A DNA stretch of 30,039 nucleotides, taken from a virus. Numbering within the stretch: position 1 is the first letter of the stretch; the number at the start of each line of letters is the position of its first letter. Below are positions 22,426-30,039 of the stretch, one piece after another. The stretch lies in IMG/VR virus record IMGVR_UViG_3300042392_000200, positions 1 to 30,039 of that record, one strand, 5' to 3'. Below the pieces are notes generated by a model, which saw nothing but the letters and a program-made list of their open reading frames with translations, ran no database searches and was not told where the DNA came from. Made by a program: the position numbers and the translations under genes.

Positions 22426-25400
22426 TATATCCTAGTCCCCCTCATTTTTTGACCATCTATGCTTTTTATTTGTGCCATTACAACTCTTGCAATTTCATTA
22501 GGGTTTGATTCTGACAATACATTAACATTGATACTATAATTATACACTGAGTCCCCTACTGAATCTCCATTATTTATTGCTTTCATTTTATCTATACCTT
22601 GAGATTGGACTGCATACTTGCTCATAACAAATTCTCCTGGGGTAAGCATTGCAGGAACTGTGTCGGTTCCCTTTGCATATCCTCCAGAATTAAACAAACT
22701 TGAAACAAATCCACCTGAAGAAAAAGTTGGAACCTGTTTACGGGGATAATTACCATAACCAGTACCAAAGTTAGGGTTTGAAGTATTGAATAGTTGTGCT
22801 TGTTCATTGAATTTGAGATCTCCTGCAGCAAGTGCTTCTGCTTCCTCCTTGTCTTTGAGTTCTGCTGCTGCTTTAGCAACTGCTGCTGCCTTTACGGCTG
22901 CTACTTTGACAGGATCAGTTTCTGCTGGGACTGGATAATCTGGAATTTCATAACCAATAACCTCTCCACGACTATTCTTGATTGGCTGAGGTTGAAGAGT
23001 TAAAGAGTTTGATCCTCGTCTATCAGTGTCGGAGACGACATCAGTCGGACCTCCAAAAGACCTAGAACCATAATCTCCTATATTCTCTTTGGTTTTTAAA
23101 GCACGATATAAAGCCCAAGAAGTTCCTGTCCAACTATAAAAATAAAAAAAGTTGTCATCTGCTAGTGCTGTTGCATCGGGACGATTGTTGTAGTCTAGTA
23201 ATGGGTGGGTTTGAGCCCTCTCTGCATTTAGTTGTCCTCTCTGACTTTTTTCGCTAATTCTTCTAAAATCATCGTCTAGTCCTGCTTCTCTTAGTTTTGC
23301 GCGTTGAGCGATATTCAATCCTTTGTCGCCGTAATTTCCATATTCAGTTTTTCTAGGATCTGGCAGTCCAAGTGCTATGATTTTATCTATATATGTTTGA
23401 TCAAATGCAGCATCTGCTGCTGCGGTTTGTGCATTGATGCTTTGCTCAGTTGATATCAATGATGCTTTATTTGCTGCATCCCCTTGTTTTAGGTTTTTGG
23501 TTTCATTTCCACCTGCACCATTTCCACCTGCACCATTTCCACCTGCACCATTTCCACCTGCACCATTTCCACCTGCACCATTTCCATCCCATGTTCCTAG
23601 GCCTTGACTTGCTGGGGCTGTACTATCTGCTGTTACCTTTGCTGCTTTTGCTGTTGCAACTTTTGCTTTTGCTGCATCAACTTTCTTAGACAGTTCTGAA
23701 AACTTACCAGCCTCACCTTTGTTTGTTGCATCTTTAAATGCCCTTTCTGCATCAGCCAATTCTTTTTCTGCAACAGTTAGTGCCTGATCTGCTGCTGCTT
23801 GTTGTTGAGTCTTGTTTTTTGCATCAAGAACTCCCTGTGGAGTTTTATTGTATGCTTTTAACTTATCAAGAACGGATTGCCACTTCTTATCAATTGCATC
23901 TGTTGATGCAAGGAGTACTCCAAGTTGTTTATCCAGGTCTTTACCTGCTAAAGTATTAGCATCTATTCTTGCCTTTATTCTATCCCAACTATATCTTGTT
24001 TGATCTAATACTGTTATCTCATCAACAAGTTTATCTATTTGTTCTTGAATTAAAGTGTTGGCATATGTTAAATCTTCAATTTTATCTTCTAGAGGCTCTA
24101 GTTGCTTTGTTTGAATCTCTAATATTTTATCTTCTTTATCTCTAATCTTAAGAAGTGCTCCTTCACGAAGTTCTTCTAGTCTATAAATTTCATCTTGCTT
24201 AACTCTTATTTGTTCTTGGATTGCAACTCTTCCAGGGTCTGTCTCCATTCTATAAAGTTGTTGAGATATTTCAAACTGACGGCTTTGTATATCCTTTTCA
24301 CTTAACCCGCTTTGTGGCCCACGAAGCCCATCAATCTCATTTTTTCTTGCTTGCTCTAAAGCATCTGAAGCATCTGTCTGAAGTCTTCCTGCTGCATCTG
24401 CACGGTTTGCTTGCATTGCTTGTGCAGCAGATGAGATATCTCCCTTTGATAATGCATCCGCAAGATCGAGTTGCCCCTTTTGTTGACTTAATATTCCATC
24501 ATTAATATTTGAAACCTTTTGAAGCGCTTCTGCTTGCTTGTCATATTTTTCATTAATCTTTTCTGCTGCATTAGAAATTAAGGCTAAGTCATTTGATAGA
24601 GTGGTATTTTCTGTATTTAGTTTTTCCATAGCACGATCACCAAAGATGGGATTCATTTCTAGGTCTCTATTTAAATCATTTACTTCTTCTGATAAACTCT
24701 CAATTGGTCTTGAATAATTTTTTTCAATTGCTCTTTGATCTTTTTCAATTTCACGATTAATTAGTTCAATTTGTCTTCTAAATATTGCTGCAGATGCTTC
24801 TGCTTCTTTAATTGATTTGTTATTAGCATTCATTGTGTCAACCATTGCAGTTGTTCTTGGGTCTGCACCAGTTCTTAGCAGGCTTTCTTGAACAGCAAAC
24901 ATTTCATCTACAAGTTCGAGTCCTGGTTTAGCAGACTCAGAGAATTGTCCAGCATTAAATTTAATTTGAATATCAATAATCTTTTTAGCCTCAATAGAGT
25001 TTAAATAATTTGCTATCTCTTCAGAATCAACCTTTCCATCTTTAAGGTCTTCAATTAAATGTCTTGCAAGTGCTGGGTCATTTAATACCTCTGTCATCTG
25101 GTCTGCAGAAAATCCTGCAAGTTGCATTGCTGTTGAAAGTTTTGGCATTTGCTCAAGTAGTTTAAACTCTTCATTTGCCATAATCATTTTTTGGCTAAGT
25201 GCAAATCTTTCAGTCTCAGATGCAGCCTTTTTTAAATCTTCAATGTACTGTTTTCTTTCTGGACTTCCAACTTTACCAAGAGCACCTGATGCAATTGCTG
25301 CTGCAGTGGCTGCATCTTGAACATGCTCTAGTGCTTCTGTTGCACTTGCTCCACTTGCAATTAGCATTTTAAATGCTGTTTCTTGGTTTGTAATTTGCTC

Positions 25401-28400
25401 TACTGTTTCTCTATTAACAACATTGGCTTCTCCAACTATCGCCTCATTGTATGTCTTCATCATTTTTACACCAGTAGGAGTAAGTCCTTCAATATTTGCT
25501 TTTGTTTTTGGTAGGGCTTTTCCTTTTTTATCTTTTTTAAACTTAAAGATTGCTTTATCCCCCGTGAGTTTTGCTAACTCATTAAAGTCTTTTGCAGACA
25601 TCCCCATAATCATATCTCTAAATTCTTTTGGAACCTTCATTCCTATCATTCTTTGTTGAAGGCCATCAAACATCTTAAATGCAGTAGACATGTCTTTCTT
25701 TACTTTTGGATTACTAAATGCAGCAAGCATAGACTGTAATGGTTTTGTTGCATCAAATGCACCATCACGAACATTCTTAATACGCATAGCAAGATCATCA
25801 AGGAAGTCTAGAGGGTTTGATCCACCTACTTTAGGAGTTGCTGCAGGCACATCTGCTCCAACAGAAGTTACTCCTCCTAATCCTGACATTTCAAGTTTTT
25901 CAACTGCAAAATCACTATCTGAAAGAAGTTTTAATGCTGCAACATTTTTTGCTAAAATTGCTACATAAGCATCGGAGCCAATTGCAATTCCGTCTATATA
26001 TGCTTGATTCATAGCCTGCTGAGCAGCAAGAAATTCTATATCTGCAGTACGGGTTTTATCGTTTACTGTAGCCTCATATATCTGCTGTGCTGCAAGTTTT
26101 TGCAAGTACTCTGTTTGTTGCTCAAGAGTTCCTTTCTTAAACTGTTCCATTCTATCTTCGTTCTTTTCTAATGCATCGGTTGCAGCCTTCATATTTGGAG
26201 AGACATCGGCAGAGGCATCAACGGTCTTGCCATCTTCTGAGGCTAAAGATGTTTTGCCAGCCTTCTTAGCATCTTCTTTTATTTTTTCAAGTGCTGCTTG
26301 CTCTTTCTTGATTGTTTCAAGTCCTGCAAGGCCTATGGTTGTAACCATAATCTCAAAGTCAATTGTATTTCCATCTAGAGCCTGAATACTTTTTAGGGTT
26401 TCCATCATTGAGTCAAACTGCGCTGGATCTTTCTTTTTCATTACCATTTCTGTAATAATTGAAGTTGCTTGTTTTTTACCCTCTGAAGTACCAAATCCTG
26501 AAAACATACCAAACAATTCTTTTGTTTTGGATGTACCCTTTGTTTTAATTGCTGCGTTTAGCAAGAAATCCATTTCGTTTAACTTGCCACTGAACAGATC
26601 CATATAACTTGTTGCTTCTGATGGACTCAAAACCTTGCTTCCAACAAGCATTTCCATTTTTGCCTGGAATTGTTGTGCTCCTTTTTCTCCAGCAAGACCA
26701 GTAGTTACATTCTTACCCAGTTCGGAATTGTACTCTCCATAAGTAGTATCATTTACAAGGTTTTTAGTTTTCTTTAAAAATGTTTTAGAAGCCTCTTCTT
26801 GATCTGTACCCTTGTATGTTGACTCAACCTGTGCTTTAGATGCATCAAAGTATGCATCCTCACGCATTGCTTGCTTACCCCAAACAGAACCACTATAAAC
26901 TTTATCAAAACTTGCTGCACTTCTATTTATTTGTGAAAGAACTTGATCATTCATAAATTGAGTGTCTTTTACATTCTGAGCATTAAGTGCAGAAAGTTGT
27001 GTTTCAATCTCTAATTTCTTTTGTGCATTTGCTGTTGATGCTAACTCTGCTTCTAATTTTTGTTTTGCAGTTTCATACTCAACCTGTACCTGGTCTGCCA
27101 TCATTGTTGCCAACTCTAAGTTGTTCATATTTAATGCTGCAAGTGCTGCTACTTCTTTTCTTGCTCCTTGTCCAAATCCTGACTTTGATGCAACATTATC
27201 TTCAAGGTTATTGGTTCTTTGTCCTGCCTTTGCCATTATTGCAACTCTGGCTTTCATAGGTTCCTTTTCTAGATCTTCACCATCAGGTCCAATCAGTGAG
27301 GTTAGTTGACCAATAACCTGCATTTCAAGTTTTGCATCTTTAAGTTCTATAGCCAAGGCTGCTGCGATGCTGTTTGCTGCGTTACTGTCTAAAACTCCAT
27401 CTGCAACTCCTGTTGCAAGTTTTAATGCTAGATCTGATACTGCTTTATCTTGGCCAAACTCTTTAACATTTTTTTGAAAAAGTTCTTTTTCTTTTTTGCC
27501 AGGTTCGGATCCTAAAAATTGTTTTCCAAATATATCGTCAATCTTAACTGCTTCATCATACTTTCCATACTGGCTTTTTTCTCTACGCTTATCCATTTTT
27601 TCAGATGCGCCAACCCTACCAGTCATTTCTCCTATTGCCTTTAATCCACTTCTTGTTGCTGAAAGATCTTTTGCAAACTGTGCTGCTTTGCCAGCCATAG
27701 CATTAAGGTGCTTATTAAATAGGTATGCTCCTGCTGCTACGGCTGCTAGGGCTACTACAATACCCTGCGGTCCTGTCAATCCCGCAATCATTGGGGCGAA
27801 CTGTGCAACAGTTGCTGCGCCACCAAGTGCTGCTGTTACTTGTGGTGGTGCTCCTGCCATACCAGCAACCATTGCTGCTGTACCTAATGCTCCTGCAGCC
27901 TTTCCAGAAACCTTTCCAACCTTTTCTTTACGCATTCCACGTTTCTTTTTGCCTAGTTGACTCTTCGTAAGAGTTGTAGGTTGTCCAGTTTCTGGATCAA
28001 AAAGTATCTGCCCCTTCTTGTCCCTTGTGTAGGTTGATGCTTCATCATAGGCTTCTACAGATCCCATTGCTGTTGCTGGGTTTACATAATTATTATTTGT
28101 TTGTGCTCCTGCAGGGATAATTCCATTTTCTGCTGCAAGTCTTGCTGCTTCGTCTGCATTATTTTTTGTAAGCCTATCTCTCTCTATCTTCTTTTGTTTT
28201 TCAATTTCTTCATTTACTTTTGCAATGCTTTCTGAAGAGTTTGCAATATTTTCTTGTGCTATTCCAGTTGCCCCTGTTGCTTGAAGAACTTCTCCAAGAT
28301 TTCCAGTTGTTGCATTTGTTATTTGTGCACCAGTTAAAAGGTTTTCTGTATTTTGTGTTTGAGCATCAAGGGCATCGCTAGTTACATTTGCAAGTTCATC

Positions 28401-30039
28401 TGTTTTTTCTGCAACTAATACTGTTGACTTTGCTGTATCAGTGGTACCCTCAGCAATAACTTTCTTTGCTTTTTTAACTGATGGGGTTAGGCTTGATTTT
28501 TCTTTTGCTTCTGATGTTGATCCTACTCTTGCTCTAGCACCAAGTTTTCTTCTTTGTCTATCTTCTGATTTAAGAATTTGTCTCTCTTCATAGTCTTCTG
28601 GATTATTAAGGTCATCATAGAATGCCTTGTTTCCAACATCCATCTTTTCATTTATTACTTCTGTTGGAACTGCAGTGTTACCAAGTGTTGAAGATTGTGC
28701 AGATACTCCTGCCTGCCCTTCTTTCATTCCAAGAGTTAAACCTTCTGCAACTTCTTTTCCTGCTTCAATGGCTTTTCTAGATGGTGAGTCTGCTGCTGTT
28801 CCAGCCTCGCTTCTAACTCCATCAATTGCTGCTTGACCAACGGTGGCTCCTTGTGATCTAGCATCTGTAACGGCTGCTTCATCTACTTCTATAAAATTAC
28901 CTTGGCCACCAGGCCTTCTTACTTCTGTGCCACCTGTTTGATATGTTCCTCGCTCATTGTATTTTGGTTTATCTGCTGTATAGGCTTCACCTTTAACGTT
29001 TGTTTCACCTCTAGCAACTGCATCTGCGTTGGCAATTGCCTTCTGTTCTGCGTCCATGTGGAGCCTTACTCCAGTAACCGTTTCTCTTGCTACTTTAAAA
29101 ACTTGACCAAGTTCAGTATCTAGTCCAGCAACCTGAGAACGAACAGTTTGCTCAATTCCTTGAAATACTACGTCGTCAAATATTTGCCCTGGGTTGGCTT
29201 GCTTCCATCGTGTAACTTCTTGTAAAAGTCTATCATCATATACTTGTAATGCTCCAGACAGTTGTTCAAAGTTTCCACCACCGATTTCAACTGCTTTTGA
29301 CCATTTTGAAACTCCAGTTGCTGAAAAGTCTTCCAAGAAAGCATCAATTGTTGGAACAGTATTTCCTGGAATATCTTTATATTTTTTAATCTCTGGGGAT
29401 CCATCGGCCATTGCTTTATTTATCTGCCCCTGAAGCATGTATCCAAATCCACTTACTGGGCTGGCGGTAGGCATTGCAACATTGGTTCCATTTGCTTGAT
29501 TACTTGCTTCAATTGCTCTTTGAAGATTTAAAAGTTCTGATTGCGTTTTTTCATGTGTTATGTTTATAGTTCTAGATAACTGATCAATTGGAATTGAAGT
29601 AGATGTTTCAGCATGGGAAAACTGCTGAACTTGTTGTTGGCTTGCTCTAGGATTGTAAAATTTATGTAGGCTTGCATCTGCCCCTGCAGTTCCTACTTTT
29701 TTAGTTGCCGTAGATGCTCCAGAAGCAGTTAATTGCCTACCTCTACTTTCTGCAGCATCTGCTGCTGATTCAATAACACTTTTTACGCTACTAACCAAAG
29801 ATGCTCTTAACTGCTCTAAACTTGCTTCACTACTATCAGTTACTGTTCTGCCAGTTGCTTGTGCGTAGGCAATAAGTTTTTCTGCAGAAGTTTTATTAAT
29901 AAACTCAAATTGTTTACCAATTTCATCTGCTACACCTGCTGAATCATTAGAGCGACTAGCCATCTGACTAATAAAGGTTTGTTGATCACCAGTAACAACT
30001 CTTCCAGTTCCTTGATTATATCTTTTTACGGATCCATTT
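22425..30039 (-). CDS. Tape measure protein (5' end outside window)
   Basis: This is the longest gene: 2512 codons from ATG 29963, but the frame stays open to the edge (25 more codons, including RYNQGTGRVVTGDQQTFIS) and ATG 29963 has no ribosome site, so the true start is probably outside. Numbering below uses ATG 29963. It has extensive Ala/Gln/Lys/Glu helices, a hydrophobic Gly/Ala segment near residues 670-755 including IVVALAAVAAGAYLF, coiled coils near 1720-1825 and 1910-1990, a GAGGN linker near 2127-2153, and a conserved end GTDTVPAMLTPGEFVM. The protein sets tail length and is ejected with DNA. No transglycosylase or peptidase domain was recognised. Confidence 0.93.
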   Translation of the reverse strand, partial: NGSVKRYNQGTGRVVTGDQQTFISQMASRSNDSAGVADEIGKQFEFINKTSAEKLIAYAQATGRTVTDSSEASLEQLRASLVSSVKSVIESAADAAESRGRQLTASGASTATKKVGTAGADASLHKFYNPRASQQQVQQFSHAETSTSIPIDQLSRTINITHEKTQSELLNLQRAIEASNQANGTNVAMPTASPVSGFGYMLQGQINKAMADGSPEIKKYKDIPGNTVPTIDAFLEDFSATGVSKWSKAVEIGGGNFEQLSGALQVYDDRLLQEVTRWKQANPGQIFDDVVFQGIEQTVRSQVAGLDTELGQVFKVARETVTGVRLHMDAEQKAIANADAVARGETNVKGEAYTADKPKYNERGTYQTGGTEVRRPGGQGNFIEVDEAAVTDARSQGATVGQAAIDGVRSEAGTAADSPSRKAIEAGKEVAEGLTLGMKEGQAGVSAQSSTLGNTAVPTEVINEKMDVGNKAFYDDLNNPEDYEERQILKSEDRQRRKLGARARVGSTSEAKEKSSLTPSVKKAKKVIAEGTTDTAKSTVLVAEKTDELANVTSDALDAQTQNTENLLTGAQITNATTGNLGEVLQATGATGIAQENIANSSESIAKVNEEIEKQKKIERDRLTKNNADEAARLAAENGIIPAGAQTNNNYVNPATAMGSVEAYDEASTYTRDKKGQILFDPETGQPTTLTKSQLGKKKRGMRKEKVGKVSGKAAGALGTAAMVAGMAGAPPQVTAALGGAATVAQFAPMIAGLTGPQGIVVALAAVAAGAYLFNKHLNAMAGKAAQFAKDLSATRSGLKAIGEMTGRVGASEKMDKRREKSQYGKYDEAVKIDDIFGKQFLGSEPGKKEKELFQKNVKEFGQDKAVSDLALKLATGVADGVLDSNAANSIAAALAIELKDAKLEMQVIGQLTSLIGPDGEDLEKEPMKARVAIMAKAGQRTNNLEDNVASKSGFGQGARKEVAALAALNMNNLELATMMADQVQVEYETAKQKLEAELASTANAQKKLEIETQLSALNAQNVKDTQFMNDQVLSQINRSAASFDKVYSGSVWGKQAMREDAYFDASKAQVESTYKGTDQEEASKTFLKKTKNLVNDTTYGEYNSELGKNVTTGLAGEKGAQQFQAKMEMLVGSKVLSPSEATSYMDLFSGKLNEMDFLLNAAIKTKGTSKTKELFGMFSGFGTSEGKKQATSIITEMVMKKKDPAQFDSMMETLKSIQALDGNTIDFEIMVTTIGLAGLETIKKEQAALEKIKEDAKKAGKTSLASEDGKTVDASADVSPNMKAATDALEKNEDRMEQFKKGTLEQQTEYLQKLAAQQIYEATVNDKTRTADIEFLAAQQAMNQAYIDGIAIGSDAYVAILAKNVAALKLLSDSDFAVEKLEMSGLGGVTSVGADVPAATPKVGGSNPLDFLDDLAMRIKNVRDGAFDATKPLQSMLAAFSNPKVKKDMSTAFKMFDGLQQRMIGMKVPKEFRDMIMGMSAKDFNELAKLTGDKAIFKFKKDKKGKALPKTKANIEGLTPTGVKMMKTYNEAIVGEANVVNRETVEQITNQETAFKMLIASGASATEALEHVQDAATAAAIASGALGKVGSPERKQYIEDLKKAASETERFALSQKMIMANEEFKLLEQMPKLSTAMQLAGFSADQMTEVLNDPALARHLIEDLKDGKVDSEEIANYLNSIEAKKIIDIQIKFNAGQFSESAKPGLELVDEMFAVQESLLRTGADPRTTAMVDTMNANNKSIKEAEASAAIFRRQIELINREIEKDQRAIEKNYSRPIESLSEEVNDLNRDLEMNPIFGDRAMEKLNTENTTLSNDLALISNAAEKINEKYDKQAEALQKVSNINDGILSQQKGQLDLADALSKGDISSAAQAMQANRADAAGRLQTDASDALEQARKNEIDGLRGPQSGLSEKDIQSRQFEISQQLYRMETDPGRVAIQEQIRVKQDEIYRLEELREGALLKIRDKEDKILEIQTKQLEPLEDKIEDLTYANTLIQEQIDKLVDEITVLDQTRYSWDRIKARIDANTLAGKDLDKQLGVLLASTDAIDKKWQSVLDKLKAYNKTPQGVLDAKNKTQQQAAADQALTVAEKELADAERAFKDATNKGEAGKFSELSKKVDAAKAKVATAKAAKVTADSTAPASQGLGTWDGNGAGGNGAGGNGAGGNGAGGNGAGGNETKNLKQGDAANKASLISTEQSINAQTAAADAAFDQTYIDKIIALGLPDPRKTEYGNYGDKGLNIAQRAKLREAGLDDDFRRISEKSQRGQLNAERAQTHPLLDYNNRPDATALADDNFFYFYSWTGTSWALYRALKTKENIGDYGSRSFGGPTDVVSDTDRRGSNSLTLQPQPIKNSRGEVIGYEIPDYPVPAETDPVKVAAVKAAAVAKAAAELKDKEEAEALAAGDLKFNEQAQLFNTSNPNFGTGYGNYPRKQVPTFSSGGFVSSLFNSGGYAKGTDTVPAMLTPGEFVMSKYAVQSQGIDKMKAINNGDSVGDSVYNYSINVNVLSESNPNEIARVVMAQIKSIDGQKMRGTRI
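23505..23586 (-). repeat. 15-bp tandem repeat encoding (GAGGN) linker
   Basis: Five exact copies of ATTTCCACCTGCACC (23505-23579) are followed by a partial seven-base copy. On the minus strand each encodes GAGGN in the tape measure frame. Being in frame and identical at DNA level, it looks like recent slippage or duplication in a flexible glycine linker. Confidence 0.95.

Noticed and set aside
23505-23586. CRISPR-like short direct repeats
   Set aside because: Units are contiguous 15-mers with no spacers, and they code for a glycine linker in frame.
27496-27960. 154-codon plus-strand frame opposite the tape measure gene
   Set aside because: It is antisense to an obvious long gene and is rich in Ala/Pro/Cys as expected from the reverse of Ala/Gly codons. 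No ribosome site and no known domain.
1-30039. tRNA genes or a diversity-generating retroelement
   Set aside because: I saw no tRNA-like cloverleaf in the small gaps and no reverse transcriptase motif or template/variable repeat pair near the fibre genes. A tRNA scan would be decisive.

Overview
The window is the interior of a tailed double-stranded DNA phage genome, or a very phage-like contig. Every gene I can support lies on the minus strand and reads from 30039 towards 1. Genes are packed with gaps of 35 nt or less and many 1 to 82 nt overlaps. There is no RNA gene, integrase, IS element or CRISPR array that I can see, and no stretch over 300 bases without a gene. The DNA is AT-rich. The partial gene at the left edge begins with an actinobacterial-looking signal peptide. 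The set of DnaE polymerase, DnaB helicase, CHC2-Toprim primase, RecA-like protein, Cas4-like nuclease and RuvC-like nuclease resembles large siphophages of Actinobacteria. I infer a phage of a low-GC, perhaps aquatic, actinobacterium; the host is not proven by the sequence.

Layout in transcription order. (1) 30039-14586, tail module: a very long tape measure protein whose frame is still open at the window edge, a distal-tail-like protein, a 1429-residue hub/fibre protein, then four smaller tail or fibre proteins. (2) 14586-12166: a zinc-ribbon protein, an HTH protein, two small conserved proteins and the DnaB-type replicative helicase. (3) 12153-5982, replication core: a 117-residue unknown, DNA primase, a probable ssDNA-binding protein, DNA polymerase III alpha and a RecA/UvsX-like recombinase. 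(4) 5989-3561, recombination and nuclease genes: a small zinc protein, an Hjc-like PD-(D/E)XK protein, an unknown helical protein, a Cas4-like nuclease, a two-zinc-site protein and a RuvC-like resolvase. (5) 3561-103: a conserved unknown, a small HTH protein, a 44-residue membrane protein, a DUF3310 protein, and small and large terminase subunits. (6) 85-1: the start of a secreted protein.

The genes fit one lytic programme. Helicase, primase, SSB and polymerase copy the genome. RecA-like, Cas4-like and two candidate junction resolvases process recombination intermediates and concatemers. Terminase packages DNA, and the tail genes build a long non-contractile tail. Portal, capsid, lysis, tail-chaperone, sliding-clamp and clamp-loader genes are not in this window.

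I found no clear-cut new defence or mobile system. The best leads are a pair of leaderless-promoter candidates sharing GGTATAATA just before start codons, a domain apparently inserted into a tail-fibre protein, the RecA-like protein with an altered P-loop, the edge gene with a signal peptide, and several conserved genes of unknown role inside the replication operon. Family assignments come from motif reading and memory, without database searches.
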